A stretch of DNA of 64,000 bases from Planctomycetota bacterium (GTDB lineage Bacteria > Planctomycetota > UBA1135 > UBA2386). Shown here piece after piece: positions 7,714 through 17,441 of the stretch. Positions within the stretch are counted from its first letter, which is position 1. Each line of letters opens with the position of its first letter. Below the pieces are notes generated by a model. The model did not search any database. It saw nothing but the letters and a program-made list of their open reading frames with translations, and was not told the origin of the DNA. Where the stretch lies: contig JADJPQ010000004.1 in assembly GCA_016713175.1 (NCBI GenBank), positions 496,001 through 560,000 on the forward strand, given 5' to 3'. The translations under genes and the position numbers were made by a program.

Positions 7714-9042
7714 ATGCGGCGTGTGGGTGGCGCAGCGTTCCCGGTCGGGCTGTACGGCATGCTGCTGCTGGCGCTGTGCTGGCTGGCGGCACCGGCCGTG
7801 TTTCTGCCGCTCGAACGCCTCGCGCTGGCAGTGCCGACGTTGCCGCACCGATTGGTCGCCGCGATGGCGAGCGAAACACACGCGGCGACCGATGCCGAGG
7901 CCGTTCTGCGGGTGGACGAACTGCGCGCCGGACTGCAGCAACGTCTGGTGGTCCACCAGGTCCATGGCGGTCGCGCGTTGCTGCCCGCGACGTGGCTGCC
8001 GGTCCTGAGCCGTGTGGTCTCTGTCGCCCGGATCGGCGGCGGCGGCGTGCCCGCCGAGTTGCGGCTCGAACATCGCTACCGCGACCTGGCCGGCTGCCAA
8101 CCGTTCGTGACCCAGGGCGACGTGCTGCTCGGGCGGCTGGCGATCTGCGGGCACGGTCTGGCCATCGACGATGGCCCTGACGATCACGCGCGTGTGCTGC
8201 TGTTGCACCACCCGCAGGCGGCCCCGGTCGCGGCGGCGATGCCGTTGCCCGACGGCGGCTTGCTGCGGATGGTCGTGCAGCCGGCGGCCAAGGTCGACCA
8301 GGCGCCGTTGCGCGTGCAGATGTGGGACGACCCGTACCGGGCGGCGCAGTTGCGCACGGGCGGTGAGGTCGTCCGGACCATGTCGCTGCCGGCGATGGCG
8401 ACCGACGCGGTGCCGCCGGACCTGCGGCTCGGCACCAGCCAGGTCTGGGGCTACGGCAGTGGCGACGATGTGCTGACGATCGGCATGTTCGTCGAGCCGG
8501 CCGTCGACGTGCGATCGCTGTCGCACGTCGTGCTGTGGACGGCAGCACGGCCGCCGCAGCCGTTGCCAGCGCCGCGGACGGTGGCGTGCACGTTGTGGCG
8601 GCTGCCCGGGGTCGGTGGTCGGTGGTTGTTGTCGGCCAGCGCGTCGGTGCCCGACGGTGCCGCCGTGGTCGTCGATGGTGTCTGTCTCGGCATCGCGCGC
8701 GGTCTGGCGTTCGGGCAGGCGCTGGTGACGTCGTTCCCGAGGTCGCGGCAACGGCTGGCATTGCTGCTGCTGCCGGACGATCCGGAGCAGCGACCGCGCG
8801 AACTGTGGGGCGAGGTCGTTCGCGCCAGCACCGCGACGGCGTGGCTGTCTTGCCGCGGTGGCGACCGCGCGGCCCTGCCGCCCGGCTTCCTGTTCACCGG
8901 CAGCAACGGCCGGCATTGTCCGCCGGGGCTGCTGCTCGGCCGGGCCATGCCGCAGCCAGGACAACCGGATCTGCTCGCGGTCGTCGTGCCGACCACGGCC
9001 GACGTGCTGACGGCGCAGGTCGTCGTCGCGGAGGAACGGTGA
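7714..9042 (+). CDS. mreC: MreC-like rod shape-determining protein (divergent)
   Basis: A 442-residue protein with one N-terminal membrane helix (about 12-32), a short helical stretch and then a long beta-rich periplasmic region. By position between mreB and an MreD-like gene it should be MreC, the periplasmic scaffold linking MreB filaments to PBP2. Sequence similarity is weak by eye and the protein is longer than the usual 280-330 residues, possibly with a duplicated or extended beta-domain. The ATG at 7714 gives a normal anchor. Its stop forms a GTGA overlap with the next gene. The name rests on gene order and topology. Confidence 0.7.
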   Translation: MRRVGGAAFPVGLYGMLLLALCWLAAPAVFLPLERLALAVPTLPHRLVAAMASETHAATDAEAVLRVDELRAGLQQRLVVHQVHGGRALLPATWLPVLSRVVSVARIGGGGVPAELRLEHRYRDLAGCQPFVTQGDVLLGRLAICGHGLAIDDGPDDHARVLLLHHPQAAPVAAAMPLPDGGLLRMVVQPAAKVDQAPLRVQMWDDPYRAAQLRTGGEVVRTMSLPAMATDAVPPDLRLGTSQVWGYGSGDDVLTIGMFVEPAVDVRSLSHVVLWTAARPPQPLPAPRTVACTLWRLPGVGGRWLLSASASVPDGAAVVVDGVCLGIARGLAFGQALVTSFPRSRQRLALLLLPDDPEQRPRELWGEVVRASTATAWLSCRGGDRAALPPGFLFTGSNGRHCPPGLLLGRAMPQPGQPDLLAVVVPTTADVLTAQVVVAEER

Positions 9043-9521
9043 AGCGCTGGCTGCTCTGGTTTCTGCTGGCGCCGCAGTTGTTCGTGCTGCAGGGCGCGCT
9101 GGAGACGATCGCCTGGCCGCCGTGCGATGTCGCGGTGCTGCTGTGCCTGTTCCTGGCGCTGTTCGCGAAGCCGCGGGCGCTGCCGGGCCTGCTGCTCGGT
9201 GCCGCGATGGGGCGCGCGCTGATCGATGAGGCGTCGTTGCCGGTGCAGATCCTGGTGATCGGCATCCCGGTCGCGGTGCTGGTGCCGTTGCGATCCTTGC
9301 TGTTCGGTCAGCGCTGGGCCTGGCAGGTCGCGGCGGCGGCGCTGTGTGCCCTGGCGGTGCCGCGGCTGTCGGGCCTGTGCGGGTTGTGGTTCGACCAGCC
9401 GTCGGCGGCGGCGACCGTCGATGCGTGGCGCGTCGGCTGGTCGTGCGTGCTGGCGCCGCCGCTGCTGTGGCTGCTCCGGCGCCTGCCGCCGCTGCGCGCG
9501 TTCGTCGAGGTGTCGCCGTGA
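9039..9521 (+). CDS. mreD: MreD-like integral membrane protein
   Basis: A 160-residue, very hydrophobic protein with about five membrane helices, the size and topology of MreD. The GTG start at 9039 overlaps the mreC stop, and its stop overlaps the PBP2 start in the same GTGA pattern. MreD sequences diverge fast, so the assignment depends on place in the operon and on topology. It is expected to sit in the inner membrane with MreC, RodA and PBP2 and to help regulate elongation. Confidence 0.68.
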   Translation: MKRWLLWFLLAPQLFVLQGALETIAWPPCDVAVLLCLFLALFAKPRALPGLLLGAAMGRALIDEASLPVQILVIGIPVAVLVPLRSLLFGQRWAWQVAAAALCALAVPRLSGLCGLWFDQPSAAATVDAWRVGWSCVLAPPLLWLLRRLPPLRAFVEVSP

Positions 9522-11857
9522 ACGCGAGCTCGTCGCGGATCGGCATGGTCGCGGTGCTGTTCGGCGTCGCGCTGATCGCGGTGCTGGTGCGACTGTGGAT
9601 CGTGATGGTCGAGCAGCACGAGACCTGGTTGCTTCGCAGCCACCAGAACCGCTGGGCGTTCCGCGATGTGCCAAGTGCGCGCGGGGCGTTGCGCGATCGC
9701 CAGGGTCGGGTGCTGGCGTGGGATGAACCGACGGTCGACCTGCACTGCCTGTATTCGCGCTTCCGGCGGCGGCATCCGGTCGGCGCCGCGGTGCACGGCG
9801 CCACGACGTGGCTTGCGGTCTGCAACGGCGACGACAGCGTGCGCTTTGGCTACGGCGAAGGTGCGCTCGATCCACAGGCTGCGTGCACGGCGTTCCTCGA
9901 CATGCCGGTCGGGCAGTTGCAGCGCGGCCGGCTGCCGCGGGCGCAGCGCAACGAACTGCTGACCGCGGCCGTGACGGTGCTGGCGACCGGCGCCGAGTGG
10001 CCGCGCGCGCGGGTGGCCAGCGCGGTGCTGGCGGCGGCGCGGACGACGCCGCGGCGGTCGCTGCGCGACGTGTTGCCGGGCGTTGCCAGTGACATCTACG
10101 AACGCGCGTTCGCGGTCGTGCTGACGCGCTTGTCCGCGCTGGCGGCGGAGCTGCCCGGCTCCGGCCCGGATGGCGGCCTGCTGGCCCGCCTGGACCGGTT
10201 CCGGCGGGATGCGCTCTCCGGTGCGCGGGTTGGCGGCGGGTCCACGACGCCGACCCCGGGGGGCGGTGAGGCCGACGACGACCGGAGCGCCCGTGGGCAC
10301 CTGCTCGAGGACCTGCTGCGGCCGTTGGTTCGCGAAGTGCCCTTCGACCTGGCGGCGGTGATCGGCACGGTGCCCGGCGGCGAACCGGGTCTCCAACTGC
10401 AACCGGGACTGCGGCGCGTCCGCTCGCCGCTGTGCGAAGGCTCGCTGGCGCTGATGCTCGGCGGCGTCAAGGACCTCGATGTGGCCCTGCCGTCCGCGGC
10501 GTGGCTCCAGCAGCGCGTCGACGAAGCACTCGATGCCCAGGCGCTCGACGACCTGGTGCCGGCGGCGGCCGTTCCGGATGGTGACCACCTCGAGGACCTG
10601 CGGCAGGCGGCGCGGCGGCGGTATGGCGACACGCTGCGCCGGCAGCAGCGCCGCGGCACCGCCGGCATCGAAGGCGCCCTCGATGACACGTTGTCCGGGC
10701 AGCCGGGTCTGCGGTTCATCGAGCGCGATGCGCATGCGCAGGAACAGTTGTTGTGGAGTCACCTGCGGGTACTGCCCGGCGAGGATGTCGCCCTGACGCT
10801 CGATCTCGATCTGCAACGGCTGGTCGACGAGGTCGCGGCCCAGCATCTCGAGCGCGCGCAGCGCCGGTTGCAGCAGAAGGGCGGCGATCCCGCCAAGGTC
10901 GATGTCGGCGTTGCGCTGATCGACGCGTGGTCGGGCGACGTGCTGGCGCTCGGCGGCGGCCCGTTGCAGATCGACGGCGTGCCGCGCGTGCCGGCATTGG
11001 CCTGGCGGACGTCGGGCGATCTCGGGTCGGTGATCAAACCGTTCGTGTTGCTCGAACAACTGCGCGCCGAGGCGCTGGGGGGGCAACATCAGCCGTGGGG
11101 AGCGTTCACCGCCTGCAGCGGTTCGCTGCGCTTCCTCGGTCAGACGCTGCGCTGTTCGCATGCGCATTGGGACGAGGGCAAGGACCCCGTCGTCGCGCTG
11201 GCGAAGTCCTGCAATCTGTTCTTCTTCCAGGCGGCGATCGGGCTCGGTGAGGACGCGCTCATGGGGTCGCTGGCGCGCTTTGGCCTGTGTCCGTCCACCG
11301 ACCCCGCCTTCGCCGCGCATTGGCAGGCGCGACCGCGCGAACTGGCGACGGCGCCGCCGCGGCGGTCGCAGCGGCCGGTGCTGCCCAATCGCGCGATCGG
11401 TTACGGCGTGGAGGCCGGACCGCTGCATGTTGCCCGCGCCTATGCCGGGTTGCTGACCGGTGCGCTGCCGACGCTCGGACTGCAACGGGCCGCGCCGAGG
11501 CCGCGCGTCGAACTGGGCCTCGACCCGGAGCACCTGGCGGTAGTGCACGAAGGCCTGCATGCCTGCGTGCAGCGCGGCACCGCCGATCACCTGCGCGGGC
11601 TGCAGGAACTCGGCGTCGCCGGCAAGACCGGCACCGCCGAGATCGGGGCCAACGACGAGAACAACGCCTGGTTCGCCGGTTGGCTGCCCGACCGGGCGGC
11701 GGACGGCACGCAACTGTGCTTCTGCGCCGTGGTCTACTACGTGCCCGACGGCGATCACGGCGGCGATGCTGCCGGCGGCCTGATCGAAGACCTGTTGTTG
11801 CGCATCCGTCGCGACCCCGAACGGGCAGCTCGCTGGCTGCCGGGCGGCGGCCGATGA
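9518..11857 (+). CDS. mrdA: Penicillin-binding protein 2 (elongation transpeptidase)
   Basis: Cross-links peptidoglycan during cylindrical growth, anchored in the inner membrane with its catalytic domain in the periplasm. The protein has 779 residues, longer than the usual 620-650. A single helix at about 8-28 is followed by a pedestal region with a long insertion (about 60-400) and the transpeptidase domain (about 440-770). The penicillin-binding motifs are intact: SVIK with the nucleophile near S504, SCN near 564 and KTGT near 703. The GTG start at 9518 overlaps the mreD stop. Its partner glycosyltransferase RodA follows with an ATGA overlap. The extra length in the N-terminal half is unusual. 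Confidence 0.92.
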   Translation: MNASSSRIGMVAVLFGVALIAVLVRLWIVMVEQHETWLLRSHQNRWAFRDVPSARGALRDRQGRVLAWDEPTVDLHCLYSRFRRRHPVGAAVHGATTWLAVCNGDDSVRFGYGEGALDPQAACTAFLDMPVGQLQRGRLPRAQRNELLTAAVTVLATGAEWPRARVASAVLAAARTTPRRSLRDVLPGVASDIYERAFAVVLTRLSALAAELPGSGPDGGLLARLDRFRRDALSGARVGGGSTTPTPGGGEADDDRSARGHLLEDLLRPLVREVPFDLAAVIGTVPGGEPGLQLQPGLRRVRSPLCEGSLALMLGGVKDLDVALPSAAWLQQRVDEALDAQALDDLVPAAAVPDGDHLEDLRQAARRRYGDTLRRQQRRGTAGIEGALDDTLSGQPGLRFIERDAHAQEQLLWSHLRVLPGEDVALTLDLDLQRLVDEVAAQHLERAQRRLQQKGGDPAKVDVGVALIDAWSGDVLALGGGPLQIDGVPRVPALAWRTSGDLGSVIKPFVLLEQLRAEALGGQHQPWGAFTACSGSLRFLGQTLRCSHAHWDEGKDPVVALAKSCNLFFFQAAIGLGEDALMGSLARFGLCPSTDPAFAAHWQARPRELATAPPRRSQRPVLPNRAIGYGVEAGPLHVARAYAGLLTGALPTLGLQRAAPRPRVELGLDPEHLAVVHEGLHACVQRGTADHLRGLQELGVAGKTGTAEIGANDENNAWFAGWLPDRAADGTQLCFCAVVYYVPDGDHGGDAAGGLIEDLLLRIRRDPERAARWLPGGGR

Positions 11858-13008
11858 GTTCGCTCGCCGTGCTGCAACGGGTGAACTGGTGGCTGCCGAT
11901 GGCGGCACTCGCCCTGACGCTGACCGGGCTGGTGTTCCTCGGTTCGGCGACGCAGGACGATCCGCAACAGCAGGGCCAGCACGGCAAGCAGGCGCTGCTG
12001 GCGGCGTGCAGTTTCGGGGCCGGGTTCTTCGTGTTGCTGCCGCACTATGCCCGCGTGTTGCGCGGCGCCTGGTTCGTCTACGGCATCGTCGTGCTGGCGC
12101 TCATCGGCCTGCCGTTCTTCGCGCCGGAGATCAACGGCGCGCGCCGCTGGTACATGCTGCCGGGCTTCTCGGTGCAGCCGAGCGAGTTCGCCAAACTGGC
12201 GGTCGTCATCGCGCTCGCCGCCTGGCTGCGCTTCAAGTCTCGCGCCGACACGTTCGAAGCATTGATCGTGCCGTTGCTGCTGACCACGGTGCCGGCGCTG
12301 CTGATCCTGCGGCAACCGGATCTCGGCAGTTCGCTGGTGTTCTGGCCGGTGCTGGTGGCGATGTGCTGGTGTGCCGGCGCCTCGACGCGCAGTGTGCTGC
12401 TGTTGATCGTCGCGGGCCTGCTGGTCGCGGCGATCGGCGGCCTGTTCTTCCTGCACGGCTACCAGCAGCAGCGACTCGACGTCTGGTGGTCGCAGTGGCA
12501 CTGGGACGAACTGGCGCTGGCGCAGGATCCGGTGGTCCGCGACCTGGTCCGCGGCCCCGGCTACCAGCCGTGGCAGGCCTTGATCGCGCTCGGCGGCGGT
12601 GGGCTGCTCGGCTTCGGTGTCGGCCAGGGGCCGCAGAACCGCTACGACTTCCTGCCGTACCGGACCGAGGACTACATGTTCGCGGTCGTCGGCGAGGAGA
12701 CCGGGTGGCTGGGCTGCCTGGGTGTACTGCTGCTGCACGCCGCGATCGTGCTCGGCTTGTTGCACGTGGCGACCAGGACGCGCGAACGCTTCGGCCGGCT
12801 GCTGTGTGTCGGCATCGCCACCTGGCACGGCGGCCAGGTGCTGCTGCACGCGGCGGTGTGCGCGTGGCTGCTGCCGGCGACCGGTCTGCCGATGCCGCTG
12901 CTCAGCTATGGCGGCAGTTCGCTGCTGGCGACGGTGCTCGGCATCGCGCTTTGCTGCAACGTGGGCGCACGGCGCGAGCCGGTGTTGGCGGGCGACGGCT
13001 TCCGTTGA
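11854..13008 (+). CDS. rodA: RodA (SEDS peptidoglycan glycosyltransferase)
   Basis: Polymerises lipid II into glycan strands as partner of PBP2. It has 384 residues with about ten membrane helices. SEDS signatures are visible: INGARRWYMLPGFSVQPSEF (about 88-107), LRQPDLGSSLVF (about 150), FAVVGEETGWLG (about 275) and PMPLLSYGGSS (about 345). The ATG at 11854 lies in the PBP2 stop (ATGA). With this gene the operon holds a full core elongasome, so the host very likely makes a peptidoglycan wall and grows as a rod or elongates laterally. Confidence 0.94.
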   Translation: MSSLAVLQRVNWWLPMAALALTLTGLVFLGSATQDDPQQQGQHGKQALLAACSFGAGFFVLLPHYARVLRGAWFVYGIVVLALIGLPFFAPEINGARRWYMLPGFSVQPSEFAKLAVVIALAAWLRFKSRADTFEALIVPLLLTTVPALLILRQPDLGSSLVFWPVLVAMCWCAGASTRSVLLLIVAGLLVAAIGGLFFLHGYQQQRLDVWWSQWHWDELALAQDPVVRDLVRGPGYQPWQALIALGGGGLLGFGVGQGPQNRYDFLPYRTEDYMFAVVGEETGWLGCLGVLLLHAAIVLGLLHVATRTRERFGRLLCVGIATWHGGQVLLHAAVCAWLLPATGLPMPLLSYGGSSLLATVLGIALCCNVGARREPVLAGDGFR

Positions 13009-13032
13009 ACGGCGCCCTCGCGGCCGCGGGCT

Positions 13033-13308
13033 CTAGACCGAGCCCTTCAGGCTGGCGCCGCAGCGGAAACCGACGGTCCTGCTGGCCTTGATCTGCATCG
13101 GCTGGTTGGTCTGCGGATTGCGGCCGACGCGGGCCTTGCGATTCTTCACCGCGAACGTGCCGAAGCCGACGATCTGCACCGCCTTGTCCTTCTTCAGGCC
13201 GCGCTGAATCGACGACAGCAGCGCATTGACGGCCTTCTCGGCGTGGGCCTTGCTGCAATCGGCGCCGAGCTGCTTGCGAACTTCCTGGACGAGGTCTGCC
13301 TTGTTCAT
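13033..13308 (-). CDS. HU-family DNA-binding protein
   Basis: A 91-residue histone-like protein that bends and compacts DNA as a dimer. The N-terminal helices (MNKADLVQEVRKQLG and on) and the signature GFGTFAVKNRKARVGRNPQT (about 48-67), which forms the DNA-gripping beta arm, are complete. The ATG at 13308 gives the normal HU N-terminus; the open frame upstream is not HU-like. It is monocistronic, convergent with rodA and divergent from the HEAT-repeat gene. The 272 bases to 13580 hold its promoter region but no gene. It could be HU or a close relative such as IHF; the absence of extensions favours HU. Confidence 0.93.
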   Translation of the reverse strand: MNKADLVQEVRKQLGADCSKAHAEKAVNALLSSIQRGLKKDKAVQIVGFGTFAVKNRKARVGRNPQTNQPMQIKASRTVGFRCGASLKGSV

Positions 13309-13580
13309 GGGACGACTCTGACGTGGGGAGAACGAACGAGGGAACGGGTTGCGCCTCGCGGGCGCGACCCGTCGGGCGATCATGGTGGCGCAAGACGTCG
13401 TTGGCAAGGGGTCGAGCGGCGCGCGGGCGGCGAGCGCGGCGCGGTGATCCGCCGACGCGACGCGCGCATTCGGGGGAAACCGTCGCTGCGTGGATCGCTC
13501 AAGTGCGGACGGCGGTTGCGCCGATAGCGCCGGGGTTCCCGCACCGCCCGGTGGCGGGCCATTCCCCGATCGAGGTAGCC

Positions 13581-14408
13581 ATGAGGATCGCCGCCCTGAC
13601 TGTTCTTGCGCTGCTGCCGTTCGCCGGCTGCACGTCGAGTGCGCCGCAGAACGCCAGCTCCTACGCCAAGCCCAACTCGCTGATGGCCGACGAGATCACG
13701 TCGCGCATCGAGCAGATTCCCTACCAGCACCGCGAGGAACTGCTGCTGAACCTGCAATGGCTGTCGCAGGCTGGCGAACAGGCGATTCCGTCGCTGCTGT
13801 CGGGCCTGCAGCACGACAACGCCAAGGTCCGCAGTTCGTCGGCCTGGGTGCTGGGCCGCATCCGCGACCGCCGCGTGATCCCGGAGATGCGGGCGTCGCT
13901 GCAGGACGGCAACGAGACGGTGCGGCTGGAAGTCGCGCGGACGTTGCTCGTGCTCGGCGATCTGGCGACGGCGCCGACGCTGATCGAGGGTCTCGACAGC
14001 CAGCGCAAGGAAGTCCGCTATCTGTGCCACGAAGCGCTGAAGTCGGTGACCGGTCGCGACTTCGGGTACGACCACCTTGCCGAGGACGCCAACTCCCGCC
14101 GTTCGGCGGCGCTGTCGTGGCGGCAGTGGTGGGGCGAGTACTCGGGCGACAACTTCTTCGCGCAGAACTATGCGGCGCAGAACGGTCTGACGATGCCGGC
14201 GGCGCCGCCGTCGGGTGAGGTCAAGCCGATCCAGCCGACGCCAGGACAGGCGCCGCAGCAAGTGCCAGAGCAGGTCCCGCAGCAAGTGCCAGAGCAGGTC
14301 CCGCAGCAGGAGCCGGAGATCGAGCCGAGCAGCCCGCAGCCGGTCCAGCCGAACGGTCAGGGCGGTGGCAGCGCTCCGCCCGAGCCGCGGGGCGGCAAGC
14401 AGGGCTGA
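13581..14408 (+). CDS. HEAT-repeat lipoprotein
   Basis: A 275-residue exported protein. The N-terminal signal (about 1-18) ends in a lipobox LPFAGC, so it should be lipidated at Cys 18 or so by the Lgt/LspA/Lnt route. Residues about 55-165 form two to three HEAT-like helical repeats (for example PSLLSGLQHDNAKVRSSSAW and the matching stretch after it). The tail from about 210 is rich in P, Q, E and V and contains a perfect 24-base tandem duplication. HEAT proteins bind other proteins; no specific partner is visible. The ATG at 13581 fits the signal peptide. Confidence 0.8.
   Translation: MRIAALTVLALLPFAGCTSSAPQNASSYAKPNSLMADEITSRIEQIPYQHREELLLNLQWLSQAGEQAIPSLLSGLQHDNAKVRSSSAWVLGRIRDRRVIPEMRASLQDGNETVRLEVARTLLVLGDLATAPTLIEGLDSQRKEVRYLCHEALKSVTGRDFGYDHLAEDANSRRSAALSWRQWWGEYSGDNFFAQNYAAQNGLTMPAAPPSGEVKPIQPTPGQAPQQVPEQVPQQVPEQVPQQEPEIEPSSPQPVQPNGQGGGSAPPEPRGGKQG
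14253..14300 (+). repeat. Two perfect 24-base tandem copies in the HEAT lipoprotein tail
   Basis: The 24-base unit at 14253-14276 is repeated exactly at 14277-14300, followed by a partial third copy. It encodes two copies of an eight-residue P/Q/V/E unit in the presumed unstructured C-terminal tail. Perfect identity suggests a recent slippage duplication. Confidence 0.9.
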
Positions 14409-14566
14409 GCCACGGCGCGGCGGCACGGGCCTCGGTGCGGAACGGGTGGCGCCGACGGCATCGGCAGGATCCGGCCGGTTCGGGCAAGCCGGGGGTTCTC
14501 GCGGGTCGCGAGGCGGGTACACTACCCGTCGTGCCCCTGACCCCTCTGCCGGACGCACCCTACACG

Positions 14567-15217
14567 ATGTCTGCGACCAAGACAGCCCGCGCGGCGGGCT
14601 TCACGTTGATCGAATTGCTGATCGTCATCACGATCATCGGCTTGCTGGCGGCTGCGCTGGTGCCGAACATCCTCGGCACCAAGGCGGCGGCGAATGCGTT
14701 CGCCGACTCGACCAACCTGACGCGGCAGTTCGAATGGCTGACCCACTACAAGCGCAACGTCGGCCACGTACCGACCGAGGGCGGCCACAAGTTCCTGCTC
14801 GACATCTGGGTCAAGAAGGTGTGCGAGCACAGCGAAGAGAGTTTCGACCGTTTCTTCACGCCGGGCGCGCGCGAGGAGGACCCGCACTACATCGAGTTGC
14901 GCAAGAAGGTGCAGAACAAGGAGAACCCCTGGCCCGACCTCAACGCGGTGACCTCGGCGGACACCCACTACGCGGGTCGCAGCAAGGACCACCTGCGCGG
15001 CATGGAGAGCGAGAACGAAGCCTGGATCGCCAACGACAACGAGGGTGGCTGGTGCCTGCAGGACGGTACCATCAACATCATCTACGGTGGCAAGAACATC
15101 CGCTCGCTGTCGATCCAGCAGCTGACCGAGCGATTCCAGTGGGTCGGCCTCGAAGAGGTGTTCCCGACCTGGGGGCCGCAGTCGCCGCATCCCGATCTCA
15201 AGAAGCTCGACAAGTAG
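14567..15217 (+). CDS. Type II secretion/type IV pilin-like pseudopilin
   Basis: A 216-residue protein with a class III prepilin signal. A short basic leader (about 10 residues) ends in G, followed by FTLIELLIVITIIGLLAA, with glutamate at mature position 5. Prepilin peptidase should cut before the phenylalanine. The region PTEGGHKFLLDIW resembles the GspG-type fold, but the protein has a larger soluble domain than a typical 140-residue major pseudopilin. It stands alone without secretion genes beside it. The ATG at 14567 is preferred; an upstream GTG at 14531 would add 12 residues to the leader. It is convergent with the cytochrome/beta-barrel gene 14 bases away. Confidence 0.82.
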   Translation: MSATKTARAAGFTLIELLIVITIIGLLAAALVPNILGTKAAANAFADSTNLTRQFEWLTHYKRNVGHVPTEGGHKFLLDIWVKKVCEHSEESFDRFFTPGAREEDPHYIELRKKVQNKENPWPDLNAVTSADTHYAGRSKDHLRGMESENEAWIANDNEGGWCLQDGTINIIYGGKNIRSLSIQQLTERFQWVGLEEVFPTWGPQSPHPDLKKLDK

Positions 15218-15230
15218 CGGTGCCGCGGCG

Positions 15231-17441
15231 CTACCAGCTCTGCCGCCAGTAGACGAACAGCAGTTCGGCGCCGTAGTCGTCGAAGCCGTTCGCGTCATCG
15301 TAGCGCAGTTGCCGGAACTCCACGCCGAACGCGCCGCCGCCACCGACCTTCTGCTGCAGGTCGGCGCGCCAATCGAGCAGATCGACGGCGAACGTGCCGG
15401 TCGTCGTCGTCCATGCCGCCGCCACCGACAACGTCGTCGCGCTCGACGGCTTCGCCGTCAGAGCCGCAGTCACGGTGTGCGTGTCGCCGTGAAAGCCGAC
15501 GAACGTCGCGGCGGGGTTCGGGTCGCCGTCGAACCAGAAGTTCGTCACCGTGCGCAAGTCGGTGCTGGCGAACACATAGCTGCCGGACAGTTCCAGGGTC
15601 TTCCTGGTGACACCAGCGGTCAGGCCGACGGAACCGCTCTCGAGGTGATGCCGCGAGATCGGATTCTCGGCGCGCCGATGCCGACCGAACACCGTCGCGA
15701 AACTTTGGTCGCCACGCCACCCGAGCGAGCCTTCGACGCTGCGCGTTCGATCCGGAGTCAGTTCGTGCAGTGCGATGCCGCTCTGGCCGAAATCGCGCAG
15801 CGACACCTTGGCGGTCCAGCTCTTGCCCGGCCGCCAGGTCGCCCCGCCGAGCACGCCGTCGTCCTGCCGCAGCCCGCGGACGAAGTCCGTGTCGCCACCG
15901 ACGAGATCGGGTACCCGCAACCATTCACGAGCGAAGCCATAACCGGCGCGCAGGTCGAGGCTTTGCAGCGCGCGCCATTCCAGGCCGATGGCGCCATCGA
16001 GCATCCGATCGGCGGTCTCCTGTGCGCGCGTGGTCGCCACCGTCGTCGTGGTCGCCAGGGTCGGGTAGGTCGTCACGTCGATCTGGGCGATGTCGAGCTG
16101 TTCGCGGTGGTCGCGCCAGTGCAGGTCGCCGACCAGCGCGAACGCGTCGTCGAGTTCGAGCGTCACGTCGCCATCGAACAGCCAGGTCCGCGCCTCACCG
16201 GAGGCCACGGCGATGGTCGTCGTGTCGTAGCGCGCGATGTCGAAGCCCGAGCCCGTGCCGCCGCCGACGATCTTGCGGTCGACATCGAGATGACGGCCGC
16301 GCAGATCGAACCGCAGCGGCCCGGCATCCCGCGCCAGACCCAGTCGCAGGCCCGGGCCGCGCAGCGTGCTGGCGCTGCCGAAGTCTTCGCTGGCGACGAA
16401 GGCCGGATTGGCACTGGCCGGCTCGGTGTAGTACCACCGGTCGTTCTGATCGTCGTCGCGATAGCTGCCGGCGACGAGCCACTGCCAGCCATCGATCGCT
16501 CCGCGCAGGCCAGCCTCGGCGTCATCGCCATGGAACCGCCGCGGACTGGCGACGCCGTCGATGCTCGTCTGCACCGGCAGATTGCGTTCGCCGATCCGCT
16601 GGGTCAGCCAGAAGCCGCGGTCGCTGCGCCGTGAGAACGTCGCGAAGGCATGGGTGTCGCCGCCAATGGCCACATCGATGTCGTACTCGGCGACGCCGGC
16701 ACTGCGGTCGACGCGATGCCAGTCACCGCTGCTGTGGTAGCGGATGTGATCGCGCTGGTAGCCGCCATGCAGCGACTAGTTCTGCGAACGTTCGGCTCGC
16801 CCGTCGACCGACCACCGTGGGTCACCGATCCCCTCGGCTTGCAACTGCAGCAGGCTGGCGAACGCCTGGCCGCCGCCTTCACCGCGCAGCTCGGCGTCGC
16901 GCAGCCGGAAACCGGGCTCGAGGTCGATGTCGGTTCCGTAGCGATCACGGCTGCCGATGACATGGGCCAGCCGATAGCCGCCGACCACGAAGCCGGACCA
17001 ATCGAAGTCGCGGCGCTGTTCCTGGGTGAGCACTTCGGCGAGGGTTTTCTGGTCCTGCAGGAACGCGTCCGGCGGCAGTGTCGGCGCCGGCTGCCCCGGC
17101 GGCACCGCGGTCGCCGGTCCGTGCGCCGCAGCATCGGTCCTCATCTGCTGATCCTGGTGGCAGTTCGTGCAGCTCGCGACGCTGACCGGTGTCGCCCGCA
17201 CGGCGGCGCCTTCGGCCGGCCGGCGGTGCGAGGCGGCGTGTTCTTTCTGGTCGCCGTGGCAGCTGGCGCAGGCGACCGCGGCGGTGGCCGGGTCGTGCAG
17301 CAGGCGGCGGTGGATCGACTGTTCGAGGGCACGGGTGGCGCCGGGGTGGCAGGCGCGGCAGGACGCTTCCTGGGCACGCGCGCCAAGCCACGGCAGCCAC
17401 GCGACCAGCAGCGCGATCGACAGCAGCGGGAGCCGGCTCAT
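15231..17441 (-). CDS. Triheme cytochrome c / outer-membrane beta-barrel fusion with in-frame amber codon
   Basis: A continuous reading frame of 737 codons interrupted once by TAG at 16776-16778. The N-terminus (ATG 17441) has a signal peptide, then three CxxCH heme sites (CRACH, CASCH, CTNCH), then from about residue 155 a long beta-barrel with alternating polar/aromatic strands that ends in a terminal tryptophan, the usual outer-membrane assembly signal. The barrel pattern continues on both sides of the TAG, so the two parts are one gene. The ATG overlaps the stop of the 14-heme cytochrome gene upstream. Together they resemble porin-cytochrome conduits that carry electrons across the outer membrane. 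The TAG may be a real nonsense mutation, a sequence error or a suppressed codon. Confidence 0.75.

Noticed and set aside
15309..16634. Plus-strand open frame of about 440 codons opposite the beta-barrel
   Set aside because: It is a mirror of the barrel gene; the composition is RAG-rich and no motif was seen. The minus-strand product has a clear barrel pattern and terminal aromatic residue.
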